From assembly GCA_019925795.1 (NCBI GenBank), contig CM034315.1, forward strand, positions 32,990,446 through 33,054,445: a stretch of DNA of 64,000 nucleotides. The letters are read 5' to 3'. Every line of letters starts with the position of its first letter. Position 1 is the first letter of the stretch. The DNA is from Dendrobium chrysotoxum (lineage: Eukaryota; Streptophyta; Magnoliopsida; Asparagales; Orchidaceae). A program made the position numbers and the translations under genes. Below the pieces are notes generated by a model. The model was not told where the DNA came from and did no database searches. It saw only the letters and a program-made list of their open reading frames with translations. Shown here piece after piece: positions 10,832 through 23,318 of the stretch.

Positions 10832-13800
10832 ATGCCTATTCCTCCTATAGCTTATTGGAATGTCAGGTGCTTCCAGAACCCTAAAAAGGTGAGAGCTTGC
10901 AAAGAGCTTGTGAGTTCTCATAATTTGAGTATACTTTGTATTTTAGAAGAAAAAGTTAATAATGAGGCCATTTCTGATCCTTGGTTTGTTAACTCTCATT
11001 TGCTTTTTAATATTGAGAGAAGCTGTAATAATTTTAGCTGTTCTAACGCTGGTAGGATATGGCTAAAATTAAATCCCTTATATATATGTTAATCTCCCCT
11101 CTTCATCTCATCTCCAATCATTCATGGAACCCTAATGTCGGGGTCTCAACCTCGCATCCTGCTCTCTATCATCTATGTGGTTAATAATGTTGGGAAATAG
11201 AAAAAATGTTATGGGATCAGTTAAGAAGTTTAGTGCCTGATCTAACTCAAGCTTGGGTCATTATGGGTTACATTAACTGTTATAGATTTGATAGTGAGAA
11301 AGCTCGTGGCAATTCCTTACATTCAAGCCAGATAGGGGAACATTATAAAGTAATCTATGATTTTGGAGTCCTAGATTTAGCATATGTAGGACTTTTCTAG
11401 TGGATTCCCCCATACATATCAAATTTGAAAGAATGCTTGCTAATAATGCAATGCTAGATTTCTTCTCATCTTCTTTCAATGAAGTATTTCCTTCTCTCTA
11501 TTCCAATCACTCTTCATTAATCATGTTTACCTCTTAGATGGATAAGACATCTTCAAGATTCTTGTTTAAAAACTTTTGGATTCATATGGAGGGGTTTTGG
11601 GAGGATGTTTTTAATGCTCTTGATAGACCTTTTAATTATAACCCAATTACCGCTTTTCATAAATCTTTACATGTTATGAAAAAATCTCTTAAGGAGAGAA
11701 ATTGGTCATCTTAAAACTTCATCTACAACTCTATTTTAGAGTTAAAGGAAAATCATCAACATTGCATTACTGAATTGGAAAATTCGCCTCTGGATCTTAA
11801 TTTAAATACTCTTCATAAGCATATTGGTGATAAGCTTATTATTATGAATAATTCTCATCTTCCTGGTTATCACAAAGAGCTAAAAGAGAGTGGTTAAGGT
11901 GTGGGGAAGATAATCTGGGATTTTTATATACTCATATCAAAGCTAGGAAAATTATTAATGCCTTAAAAGAAATTACAACTCTTTTAGGTTGTTTTGTCAG
12001 GCATTCAGATAATGGTGAGGCTATTATTAAGCATTTCAAAGAGCTTTTTAATTCCACTAAACCGGTTAAGGATGATAATTACAGCATTCCTACGGGTAAT
12101 GTAATTCCATCTCATTTGGTCAGTTCTCTTACAGTTCCTTTCTCAGATGAAGAAATAAAATCTATGGTTTTTTATGGCCACTCGTGCTCTGACCCAGGAA
12201 TATATGGCTTTACTTTTGATTTTTACAAAAAGACTTGGCATATCATTGAGTTTTATTTGTGTAATGCTGTTAAAAGTTATATCTATTCAGGCCAATTACC
12301 TAAGGGGGTAAAAGCTTTGGCTTTTACTCTTATTCCTAAAAGTTTTCATGCTTCAAATATTATTGATTTCAGACCTATTTCATTTTGCAATATTTTTTAT
12401 GAAATTGTAGCAAAATTACTTGCAGATAGACTTAAAATCATTTTACCATTCATTATTCATGAAACCCAAGCTTGTTTCATTCATAAAATGAGAAGAACTG
12501 ATAATATCATACTGGCATCAGATGTTATTAGAGAATTTAAGTTTTCTCATAACCTATTTTGTGCCAAGCTAGATTTTAGGAAGGCCTTCGATTCTGTTTA
12601 TAGAGTTTTTCTGTTAGATAGAATGAGGCAAAAAGGATTGCCTGAGCTGTTTATTAAATGGTTTAAAGGTTGCATTTTAGATGTGCATTTTTCTTTTTGT
12701 TTGAATGGATCCCTTGAGGGTTTCTTCAATTCTTCATCTAGACTTAGACAAGGGTGTCCATTATAACCTGTGCTCTTCTACCTAGTGATAGAAGCCTTAT
12801 CCTGTAATTTATCATATGACTCCTCACAAAATAATTTGGCTTGTTTAAAATTGAAAGGCCAATTATTTAATCATCTTGTGTATGCAGATGATTTACTTTT
12901 GTTTGTAACTTCCTCGGCTTAGAATGCTACTTGTTTGAATAAAATCCTTAATGATTTTGCTAATGCTTCAGGTCTTTTTATAAATCCTTCTAAAGAGCCC
13001 AATTATATTCTCTCATGCTGCTTAAAAAACCTCACAATTTTGTACTATTTTGGGCGTTTCACAAACGAATCCCTATCTCACATATCTAGGGATTCCAACA
13101 ACTGAAAGACTTAAATCTTCTCATTTTCAACCCCTCCTGAGTAAAATCTCATCTTTGCTAGATGGTTGGAAGGTTCATTTTCTTTCTTTAGCGGGAAGAG
13201 TTCAATTTTTGAAATTTACTATTGCTAATACATTAGCTTATTAGATGAGAGGATCCATCATACTTAAGCCATCAGTAAAATTATCTCCAAACTCTGCTCA
13301 AAATTCTTGTTTCACATGAATATTAAGGAAAAGAAAATACATTTGATTGCATGGGATAAAAATGCTATTCCGAATAAGATGGGAGGCTTGGGGATTCCTT
13401 CAATTGAATCGCTATATTTTGGTGTTCACTGTTCATTCATTTGACGCATGTTCAATCAGGATTCCTTGATTAGCTCTTGGTTTATAGCTAAATATTCGTC
13501 TCCATGGAAGCTTCCTCCTGTTAATGCATCAAAAACCTGGAAATGCATTTCCTCTACTGCAATTAAAGTTAAAAATCACCTGACTATTAATGTCACTCCC
13601 TCTTGTAACTATTCTATTTACTGGGATCCATGGTGCAATGGGAAAGCTTTGTCGGAACTCTTCCCTTCAATAAAATCTAATGGCTTAGCTGTTAAAGATT
13701 GCATTAGAGGAAACACTTGGGTCCTTCTGAATAATTTCCAGATAATATTTGTGAGGCAATTTATACGGTGGAAATTAAAGAGCAACCGGCTTTAGCATGG

Positions 13801-14889
13801 AATGGCTCTAATAATCCTAAGTTTAAGGATTTCATGACTCATTATTTTTCTCATTTCATGGAGGTGCAATATCATAAATATGTATGGCATAAGACATATT
13901 CTCTTAGATACTCTTTATTTATTGGGATGGCTATTATGAAGAAGTTGAAAGTTGTTGACTTACTTATTAGAAGATCTATTCCTATGAGCCGGAATGCTTT
14001 TTGTGTCACAACGCATATGAAAATCATAACCATATATTTTTTTTACTATGATTATTCATATTATGTGATTAATAATCTTCTTCTTACATTGAACTCATTC
14101 TTATAAAAACAGAACCTGTTGCAAATTTTTGAATACTTAGAAAACTCGTTGCAATTGGCTAATTGGGAGAAATCCTTCAGTTTTCTTATTGTTTGCTGCA
14201 AAATTTTTTATTTATGGAGGGAAGGGAATAATCGTCAGTTTGCTATTATGAAGATGCTGAAAGTTGCTGACTTACTTATTAGAAGATCTATTCCTATGAG
14301 CTGGAATGCTTTCTGTGTCACAACGCATATGAAAATCATAACCATATATTTTTTTTATTGTGATTATTCATATTATGTGATTAATAATCTTCTTCTTGCA
14401 TTGAACTCATTCTTATTAAGATGGAACCTGTTGCAATTTTTTAAATACTTAGACAACTCGTTGCAATTGGCTAATTGGGAGAAATCCTTTAGCTTTCTTA
14501 CTGTTTGCTGCACAATTTTTTATTTATGGAGGGAAAGGAAAAATTATCGGTTTGCTAGTAAATGGAATAATCCGACCTCTATCATTAGCATTATTAAAAA
14601 TTCTATTCATCTCAAAACTAGAAGATGGAAGCATATCGAATAGCTACAAGAGCGCTTTCCATAATGTTTCTAATTTTTTGTTTTCAAAGATTTTTATGCA
14701 ATTTTGGAGATTATATGGGATGATGATGATAGGGTAAAGATGATAATCTATTTTGGTACTCATGTGAAGGTCCTAGTGCTAACCATCTTTATATGTTGGA
14801 CATGTGGCAAACTTGGGCTACAAATGTTGCTGATTCAGAATTCTGAAATGTTGCAGCTCGTATGGTGCTTGGTCTTTCAGAACAGATGA
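10832..14889 (+). pseudogene. LINE-B ORF2: endonuclease-RT-zinc motif
   Basis: ATG at 10832 is followed by AYWNVR, the APE endonuclease N-terminus. The EN region runs to about 11550 with stops. RT is best seen in 12116-12766 (216 codons): DPGIYGF, LIPKS, DFRPIS, KLDFRKAFDSV and RLRQGCPL, followed by the YADD catalytic motif at 12881-12892. The thumb region includes 13050-13244 (YLGIPT). A zf-RVT motif (CFLC then HNHIFF) follows and is present twice because of a 312-bp tandem duplication (13930-14553); a T-run there shifts the frame. No RNase H follows. Multiple stops make this a pseudogene. Confidence 0.85.
13930..14553 (+). repeat. 312-bp direct tandem duplication inside LINE-B ORF2
   Basis: Copy 1 is 13930-14241 and copy 2 is 14242-14553. 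Both begin GCTATTATGAAGA and differ at only a modest number of positions. The unit is exactly 104 codons, so it does not change frame. Each copy contains the zf-RVT CxxC...H motif and the following ANWEKSFSF segment. The ORF 14119-14643 spans the junction. Confidence 0.9.
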
Positions 14890-15098
14890 AGGTTTTACGG
14901 GTCACTTATCCTTAGTCCGAGTTTTATTGTTTTAAGATTATTGTTATTTTTAATTTGTCTATTCTGTAGGACTGTTTGGTTCTTCTTTCTATTTTTATCA
15001 TGTTGTTGCTAGCCTCTTCTTTGTTTGTTTTGCTTCCAGATATGTTTCTTTGTAATATTTCTTTATGATTATTAATAGATGGGCTTTGTCCCGTTTTA

Positions 15099-15116
15099 CC
15101 CCCCCCCCAAAAAAAA
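15099..15116 (+). repeat. LINE-B terminal C10-A8 tail
   Basis: Ten C then eight A, following the 3' end GGGCTTTGTCCCGTTTTA; marks the 3' end of LINE-B. Confidence 0.85.
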
Positions 15117-15487
15117 TGTAACTTAATTATTCCAACATATTTAGTCTTTTTATCTTAATTTCATAGCCATGATTGATGTTTCTTTTAACATCAATGTGAA
15201 TAAATTTAATTCATTTGTCATGTACTATCAAAACTTGCCAGTCTTTGACTAAAGTGTGTGGACCAAGTAATAGTTCTATTAGCTGGCTGTAGTTGTATTA
15301 AGTGGCCCGAGATCGATGGATTAGTTAGTGCAACTTATACGGATTGTATATTGTTTATATTTTCTCTTTTTTTATGAAAATTAGTTTAAAAAATAGTAAA
15401 ATATTTTAGACTTTTTATTTCTAAAAACAAAATAGTTGGTTTGTAAAGCAATAAAAATAATTCTGACAGTTCTTAGAATTTTAAAAA
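15117..15487. other. Gene-less spacer
   Basis: AT-rich sequence between the LINE-B tail and the Copia target duplication. No ORF or repeat recognised. Confidence 0.7.
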
Positions 15488-15492
15488 CAGAC

Positions 15493-15731
15493 TGTAGAAC
15501 GTGAGCTGCTCTTGAGTAGTTCTTGAAGACAAGTGAACAGAGCAAACAAACTAGAGAAGGAGGAAAGTATATGCTATATTATTATGTCTCTTACAGATGT
15601 ACAGGCTATGTATATATAGACATAGGTGACATGAATACACGTGTACAGAAATAATAGGTAAACAAGAATAGACTGTTGAAGCTACACGTATCCTTCTTGA
15701 TTTATATGTTTGCTTTCTGTGTGCTCTAATA
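15493..15731 (-). repeat. Copia 3' LTR
   Basis: 239 bp, matches 19819-20057 with about seven substitutions. In plus orientation it starts TGTAGAACGTG and ends GCTCTAATA. The last ~16 codons of pol run into it. Confidence 0.95.
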
Positions 15732-18700
15732 TGTCCCCGCAAGCTGATGGATCTTTGGTGACCGTTAGTTTGAGTCGAAGTTGAAGAAATCTTGGTGTGG
15801 ACAACGGCTTGGTGAATATATCAGCGATTTGATCAACGGTGCTCAGAGGAAGGAGACGAATGGTGTTGCTTTGAATGTGATCACAAAGGAACCGGTGATC
15901 AATTTCAATGTGCTTGGTTCTAGCGTGATACACAGGATTGTTGGCGAGAGCGATGGTGGAAGTGTTGTCATAGTGGAGGTCGGTTGGTTGGTCCAGTGGT
16001 ACCTGAAAATCAGCTAGGATCCGACGAAGCCACAATGTATCAGCTGCGGTAGCAGCTAGGGCCCTGTACTCAGATTCAGTGAAGGACCTTGCAACAGTGT
16101 GCTGCTTCTTTACCGTCCACGAGATGAGAGTGGTACCTAAAAATGAACAAAAACCAGAAGTAGATTTTCTAGTGACCGGGTCACCGGCCCAGTCGGCGTC
16201 AGAGAATGAAGTTAACTTTAGATTGGATTTAGTTATAGGAATGCCGAAGTGAAGAGTGCCGCGAAGATACCGAAGAAGGGGTTTAAGGAGAAAAATGTGT
16301 TGAAGCAAAGGATTATGCATGTGTTGAGATAGAATATTGACAGAGTAGGAGATATCTGGTCTAGTGATGGTTAAGTATTGAAGAGAACCTGTAATTTTCT
16401 GATATATAGCGGGATCGGATAGTGTGAGATCTGGAGTAATATCTTGCGGTAATTTAGTGCAGGTGGGGTTTGCCAGAGAGTTGCAGTGAGTAATGTTCGC
16501 GATGGTTAGGATGGAATGAGCGTATTGCGGTTGAGATAGAAAGTAATGATCGGGAGTGGAGCTGATGGTTATGCCAAGAAAAGAGTGAGGTGTTCCAAGA
16601 TGCTTCATTGCGAATTTAGTGTGAAGGTTTTGTAGAAGCTGGGATATTGCCGAGGGGTTATTGCCGGTGAGGAGGATATCATCTACGTAGATAAGGAGGT
16701 AAATAACAGATTCCGATGTGTATAGAATGAGAAGGGAGGGATCGGACTTGCTGTGAGAGAACCCGAGAGATATAAGATGCGTGGTGAAAGTAGTATACCA
16801 CTAACGAGGAGCCTGTTTTAGACCGTAGAGGGCTTTATGTAAACGACAGACATGATTTGGGAAAGAGGAGTCTTCGAAACCTTTTGTTTGAGACATATAG
16901 ACAGTTTTGGATAGAGTGCCATGTAAGAAGGCATTTTTGACGTCAAGTTGTTGAATTTTCTGACCGTGATAAAGAGCAACGGTAAGAAGAATGCGAATGG
17001 TAGGAAGTTTTGCCACGGGGCTGAAAGTTTCTTCGTAATCGATTCCGTATTCTTGTCTGTTGCCGAGAGCAACCAGACGAGCTTTGAATCTGGCAATGGA
17101 CCCGTCAGAATGAAGCTTAGTGCGATAAGTCCACTTACAACCTAGAATAGAAGCGTTCGGGGGCGGTGGGACTAAGGTCCAAGTACCTTGTTTTTGAAGT
17201 GCGAAGAATTCATGGGCCATAGCTTTACGCCATTCGAATTGTTTAGCTGCTGCAGTATATGTAAGGGGAGTAGATTGGTTTGTATAGGTGGTGTCTTGAT
17301 GAATAAGGTTTAGACGTGTACGAGGTTTTAGGGAGCCGATCTTATGTCTGGTTACCATTGGATGACAAGGCGCTGAAACAGGCAGAGGAGTAGCAGTTTG
17401 AATGGGTTGGGTTATAGATGGTATTGGATTGTGGTTTGGAGTGACAGAAGCCGTGGAGATGATTGAGTTGGGGTTCGGAGGGCTGGAGGATGAAGTTACA
17501 GATGCTGGAATGAGTAGTGAAGGAACTGTGCAGTGAGGAGGAGAGTTAGAGTGAGCGGTTTGATTTTGAAAAGGAAAAGATTTTTCATTGAACGTAATGT
17601 GACGAGAGTAAGTGATTTTATTTGTAGAAATATCCAGGCATTTGTAGCCTTTATATACCTCCCAGTAGCCCAGAAAGACCGAAGATGTGGCTTTGGATTG
17701 AAGTTTATGATGACTGTGTGGAGGGGAGAGTGGAAAACATTCGCATCTAAAAATGCAAAGATGAGAGTAGGATGGGAGTTTGTTGTAAAGAAGTTGAAGG
17801 GGAGAGATATTTGAAGTTGTTTTGGATGGCATCCTGTTTATAAGATAGGTGGCAGTGTATGCAGCGTCAAACCAGTAACGATGACGGACAGATGCAGTTT
17901 GAAGAAGAGTCCGCATGGTTTCGGTGATGTGATGATGTTTTCGTTCTGCTAGCCCATTCTGTTCAGGCGTATAGGGACAGGAGATCTGATGTTGAATACC
18001 ATTTTATTGAAGAAAATTACGAAAGGTTTGATTTGTATATTCGGTCCCGCCATCGGTCCGTAAGCATTTTATATCATGGGAGATTTGTTTTTCAATAAAT
18101 GTTTTGAAAGAAATAAAAACATTCGTAACTTCAGATTTGTGAGGTAGAGGAAAAATCCACGTATAGCGAGAAAAATCATCCACGAAAATGACGTAATACA
18201 AGTGTCCTTGTCCAGATTTCACGGGCAAGGGGCCCCAAACATCAGAATGAATTAGCGCAAGCGGTTTATTTTACCTATTTGTAGATTGTTCAAAAACAAT
18301 TTTGTGTGCTTTGGAGATTTTACAGGAAGAACAAACTAAAGAAAAACTAGGTATCTTAAGACTAGGATTGGAGGTGGAAATGCTAGTGAGAACAAGCTTA
18401 TACGGATGGCCCAGGAGGTTGTGCCATAGAGAAGCAGTTGACGCAATGGCAGTGAGAGCAGAGGAAGAAGGTTGGCTTCCAGAGCTTCGAATTGGATATA
18501 ATCCTTCACGGCACGGGCCACTGAGCAGTGTTTGATGGGTCTTCAGATCCTCAAATTGAAAACCAGATGGATCAAATAAAATATAAATGTTATTATCTTT
18601 GGTCAATCTAGAAATAGAAAGAAGATTATAGTGAATAGTAGGAATATGAAGAAGTTTAGTTAGGTGCAGCTTACGATTCGGTGTGGGCAAGATACCCTCA

Positions 18701-19788
18701 CCGGTGTGCGCGATGGGAACCGACCGATCGTCGCCAATAGTGATGGAATCTGTTCCTTGATATGAGTTGGATAGTGATAATCTGTCAAGTGAGTTAGTAA
18801 TGTGAGAGGAAGCACCGGAATCTAAATACCACTCGCTGTTTGGTTGGTCGGAGGTAGCGGCGAGAGCACGAGTAGAGTTGTTCCGTTGCTGGGGAGTATA
18901 CTGTAGGTTTGCTCTATGCCAACAATCACTGGCAGTATGACCTCTCTTGAGGCATATTTGGCAGATGACAGCTGCCGTAGGCGGGTTTCTTGAACCAGAA
19001 GAGCTGTTCTGAGGGAATCTTCCACGAGAGCGACGGCCACTTCCGTGAGAGGAGTAAAGAACCGGATTGGGAATGTTGCTATTAGTAAGGCGAGATGTAT
19101 CCAAAGCAAGATTAATTTCTTCACTCAACAGTAATGAATAGAGGTTGTCTAAGCTGATAGGGTGGAGCATTGTACGAATGGAGGTTTTGAAGGATTGATA
19201 ACCGGAAGGGAGACCATTCAAGATATAAAGGATAATATCTTCTGTGTCAATGGTAGAGCCGGCAGCAGAAATTTGATCAACGATGGTTTTGATTTCGGAC
19301 AAATATTGCGTCATGGTGGAAGTTTTCATGGAGATATTATGCAATTCATTCTTGAGCTGGATAACCCTAGATCGATTTGTAGATTGAAATCGAGTTTCAA
19401 GAGGTACCCAAATGGAAGAGGTAGAATCAAGATTTAGAATATATGGAGGAATGGCGGGGGAGATAGTAGGGCAGATGGCAGCGGCCAAATTTTGATCAGT
19501 GACAAGCCATTGAGAATAGGCGGGATTTTGAGTGCTGGAACCAGCAAATGTTTGAATGAGTGGAGGCGGAGATGAAATAGTGGGATCAAGAAATTTGGAG
19601 AACCCATTTGCTCGAAAGAGCTTAAGGATTTGAGATTTCCAGAGAGAATAATTTTCGGGGGAAAGTTGAGTAGGAACCAGATTTTTCAAGTTTGAAACAA
19701 GAAACTTGAGTGAGGAAGAAATGCTGTGGTTGTCCTCTTTTTCTTGAGGCAGTGAATCGTCAAGTTGCGATGTTGCCGATGTCGCCAT
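15682..19788 (-). pseudogene. Copia gag-pol, single frame with three in-frame stops
   Basis: From the ATG at 19788 to the stop at 15684-15682 one frame of 1369 codons is open except for stops at 18273-18271, 18006-18004 and 16803-16801. I translated the gaps between the open pieces and found no frameshift. Order: Gag with CX2CX4HX4C knuckle (CQICLKRGHTASDC), protease (WYLDSGASSH), GAG-preINT HH-CC zinc region (HNLLGH, CSSC), integrase (HSDVWGP, TDGGTEY, QNGLAERK), RT with YVDD at 16689-16678, RNase H (ADWAGDP, TESEYRAL, HIEIDHRF). The C-terminus (NQEGYV) lies in the 3' LTR. The upstream start at 19875 lies in the 5' LTR; MATSATS at 19788 fits the family better. It cannot make a full polyprotein as it stands. 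Confidence 0.93.
15732..15741 (-). other. Copia polypurine tract
   Basis: On the minus strand the bases directly before the 3' LTR read GCGGGGACA, the expected second-strand primer position. Confidence 0.75.
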
Positions 19789-19808
19789 GAGGGAGGATCT
19801 TACCTTCT

Positions 19809-19818
19809 TCTGATACCA
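19809..19818 (-). other. Copia primer binding site
   Basis: TGGTATCAGA immediately next to the 5' LTR, complementary to the 3' end of initiator Met-tRNA as in most plant Copia elements. Confidence 0.9.
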
Positions 19819-20057
19819 TGTAGAACGTGAGCTGCTCTTGAGCAGTTCTTGAAGACAAGCGAACAGAGCAAACAAACCAGAGAAGGAGGAAAGTATATGC
19901 TATATTATTATATCTCTTACAGATGTACAGGCTATGTATATATAGACATAGGTGACATGAATACACGTGTACAGAAATAATAGGTAAACAAGAATAGACT
20001 GCTGAAGCTACACGTGTCCTTCTTGATTTATTTGTTTGCTTTCTGTGTGCTCTAATA
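19819..20057 (-). repeat. Copia 5' LTR
   Basis: 239 bp, partner of 15493-15731. Followed by the target duplication CAGAC at 20058-20062. Confidence 0.95.
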
Positions 20058-20062
20058 CAGAC

Positions 20063-22181
20063 TTTTATTTTAGGCCTCCTTTTCTTCTCGAATGAGCTAG
20101 TTTAAAGTTAATTAGACATATTAGATTTTTTTAAAATATTACAAGCTTCTTTTTAAGACTAGAACTTCTTTTGTTTTTTCTGCGTGTGGAAAAGATAAGG
20201 ATAGTGACAAATTAATAAAACTTGTTTTATTGGCTGCTCTTTCTATCCCTCAATCATTTAAAGTTGTAGACACTAGCCCTAAAATTGTAGAAATACTTCA
20301 TCTTTAAATACTTGTCGTCACCTGTGCTCTACCATCTTTAAATACTTGTCGTCACTCTTATTATCAATAGAAGCTGGCATATAAGTCAACAAAGGATTAA
20401 AAAGTTACAATAAAATTTTCAAATTGTTTTAGGAATGTGGCGTTAGAACATATATAATTATGAGAGAATGTTGTCAACATGTCGAACCATTCCGTCTTTA
20501 GGAAGCGTCGAGCTCATAGGTAGTAGGCCTCAAAGCGAACAAAAAAGCGGCGAGAGCTGCGAGGATGTCTTCAAAAGAGGCAATGATCTCGGCAAATAGG
20601 AGATTTTGCGGGTTGCAATAATATATTTTTATTTTTAATGTTAAATGAAATAGTAATTATCAAGCATATTTTTTTTATTATAATATAAAGAATAAAATAA
20701 AAGAATTTCAAAATTAAAAAATATTATCTCAAAGATCGCTCAAGTATTTATTATGAATTTCACGTTCAATCCATCGGTTTGTTATATTTAATATAGAAAG
20801 AGACGTCGAGCAAGTTAAAAGATTGTCCCTCGTTTATTTTAATATTATTTTAACTACCATTATTATTATAAAATTAGTAGAGCAAGCAAGGCGAAGGTCA
20901 CTCATTTATTTCAATATTTTTTAACTTTTTTTATGAAGGAGACGGGGATTAAAGATAAGGACTCTTATTCAGAAACATTTAAATAATTTCTAACAAAAAG
21001 ATAACCAGTTAAGATAAGGTCTCATATTTATTTTATATTATTTCAAACTTCATATAAGAGTGAGGACAAAGGCAAAGTTGAAACATGAGAGAGGGTGGAA
21101 CATGATCGGAGATGTAAAATGCTACTTAGCTATGTCCTCAAGCCTTTGTCCCCGCTCCCCCTCAATTAAAAGAAAGAGATAATTGAGTTAGAGAAAGAGG
21201 AAAGAAGATTCTGATTTTTAATTTGTTCTTCTTTTCTTTTAACCCTATGAACTTATTTCTATTACTACAAGTTTGATTTCAAGCTACTTGTCCCAGTAAT
21301 GAGTTTCGAAGATGATATATATGCACATAAAATTAATTTTGTAAATGGGTCTTACAAAAATTAGTTCAGCACCAAATTGACTTGATTCATTTTAAAGTGA
21401 ATTCAAATTAAGCTTTGGTTTTGATCTGCCCAGCACTGAATACCTAATTATGTCCAAAAGATTAACTCTTTATTTATAGAGACCTAAGAACTATATGAAA
21501 GCCTACATCTATAAAGAAATGAAAAGTACAATGCTTTGCAAACTCATGATGCAAACTATCCTAGACAAGTCTCACCCCCCGATTGGCTGGAAGGAGAATA
21601 ACTTTGTCTGGATCGGTAGTTCTACCTTGGGGTGAGTTCAATAATGCCAATTATACATATGCAAGTACAATAGTGTCGAGTGTGTGTTGAGTGAGTATTG
21701 GGCAAAAGGGGCTCATGGCTCACAAGTATCCTCAAGTCCCTGGCGACTGGTTGTGCTTCCTTGGATAACCTAAGAAAATAATGTGAGTTCACATGAATTG
21801 CCAGGGCAGTAAGGTCTGCAGTCAAATGATCAAGGTTGGATGAGTTGAAAGGCGCTTGAGTAGATGTTTTCTTAAAGTTGGGGAAACAAGTGTGAATGAT
21901 GACACTTCAACATAAATAATGAGGAGTAGCTTGGGTGGAGAATTAGCGAGGTGAGTGGCATGTTGCATGATCTACGAGAACCCTCGATGTGCCCTCATTA
22001 CGGGTGACTTCCCTCAACATTTCCAGATGAGTGGGACCAAATGGTCCAATGGAAAGTGCTTTTGTAGGTGCTGAAAGTTTGAGGTAGGATGTTAATTCTT
22101 GGTGAACTAGTAGTTTTCAAAAAACTTCAAACACAAACAAATATTTTTTGGATATTTGATAACTTAAAAGCAAGCGATACA
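20063..22181. other. Gene-less stretch between Copia and E1
   Basis: AT-rich. Short ORFs (for example 21622-21825 minus) have no recognisable motif, and I saw no internal repeat or element ends. Confidence 0.6.
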
Positions 22182-22497
22182 TGTTGCGAATCTGGACCCA
22201 AGTATTGTGATTTTAATGATAACAAATATTATTGGATTTTTTACTATGCTATTTCAATCTATTACATATCTGTTTTGTCAAGCTCACTAACATTTTAAGA
22301 TCACAGCTCACCTTCAACCTCAATCAGCTCAAGATTGGGTAGAATAGTAATAAAATTTATATTTTTCAGTCTTTTTATACTTTTTATCTTTCTTCATTCA
22401 AATATGTATTGTGGTGGATCCTAAAGCTAAGTAACATTGCACACACACACACAAGGGAGTTAGTTACTAAGTTAGAAAAATTTTTATTTTTGAACTA

Positions 22498-23043
22498 ATC
22501 ATACAGTACGATTTATATTGTACTGAATGATTATTTAAATAAAAAATCCTAATTAGGGCACCTATGATAATTAAGAGTGGTTAAACTAATCATAATGTAC
22601 GATCCATATCGTAGAGGACGATCAGTTATAATCATCAAAACATCTGCCAATCACAATTTTTATATTATTTTAAAATTTAAATTTTATTCTAATCGTATCA
22701 TACGATATGCATCATACTGTATGATATATGACAATCATGCCTAAATTAATCATGTGATTAGGTGTTTAATTTTGGTTAAATTATTCAATCAGATCATACA
22801 GGAAGATTGGATACGATCATACTGCTCAACCCGATTCTTGTATGGGACAATAATTAAATGCCGCCCCTCGTACTGGATGATTAGCTATATATTTGTATTA
22901 ATCGTACTGAACAATGTTCCCAATCATACTGAATGATTAATATAAACACTTGAACTAATCGTATAGTGGGTTGCAATTCGTACTAGCTAAAAGTGACATT
23001 TTGAACTAATCGCATGGTACGATCTTGGATCGTACTAGACGAT
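22498..23043 (+). promoter_or_regulatory. E1 LTR palindrome array
   Basis: Degenerate copies of ATCGTAC-N-GTACGAT. Clear pairs start at 22498/22517, 22589/22608 and 22692/22711, each 19 bp apart, and 23009/23029, 20 bp apart. The array ends ~45 bp before the TATA-like box. The right LTR repeats the same layout near 34139-34690. Confidence 0.75.
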
Positions 23044-23318
23044 CAGAAGCGCCAAATTAAAATTTAGGGATTTTTTGGAGGCTCTCTATTTATACTCTCA
23101 TATTATCTTATTTGAGATACTTTTGATGCTAAGTATTTTTATAAGGGAGCAAAGAGGTACATAGGAGGGCTTTGGGAGAGAGAAGAGTGGGAGAGATTTT
23201 TGTAAGTGAGATTTGTGAGAGATTCACCAGGTTACTCCAAGAAAGGTTCTTACTCCAAACAAGCTTCTTCCTTGATCCTTTGTAGGCTCCAGGAAGATAT
23301 TCTGCAGTAACAGTCCCA

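Larger units (their letters stand above)
9690..15116 (+). mobile_element. LINE-B: L1-clade LINE, nearly full length, decayed
   Basis: DUF4283-type ORF1, CCHC knuckle, APE-type endonuclease, RT with YADD and a zf-RVT zinc motif occur in order, ending in C10-A8 at 15099-15116. Unlike LINE-A, no RNase H is seen after the zinc motif, so the two belong to different L1 lineages. The 5' boundary is uncertain: ORF1-like sequence is recognisable from about 9700. I searched 9530-9810 for a copy of the sequence that follows the tail (tgtaacttaatt) and did not find a target duplication. Confidence 0.85.
15493..20057 (-). mobile_element. Compact Ty1/copia element with 239-bp LTRs, TSD cagac
   Basis: Two 239-bp direct repeats (15493-15731, 19819-20057) enclose a minus-strand gag-pol. 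The 5-bp target duplication CAGAC is present at 15488-15492 and 20058-20062. The primer site TGGTATCAGA abuts the 5' LTR (19818 down to 19809) and a purine tract abuts the 3' LTR (15741 down to 15732). I count about seven mismatches between the LTRs, roughly 3%, so the insertion is fairly young. In element orientation the LTR begins TA rather than TG and ends CA. Gag and integrase style suggest an Ale/Ivana-like group, but I do not assign the lineage firmly. Confidence 0.95.

Noticed and set aside
15781..19437. Plus-strand ORFs across the Copia (for example 17533-17814, 19162-19437)
   Set aside because: Shadows of the minus-strand gag-pol frame with no motifs of their own.
20063..22181. Search for tRNA, rRNA or host exons in the spacer
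   Set aside because: No cloverleaf, conserved rRNA words or long ORF seen by eye.
22438..22453. (AC)n and (GA)n microsatellites (also 47256-47268, 55455-55475)
   Set aside because: Short simple repeats at conserved LTR positions; noted within the LTR entries, not independent features.
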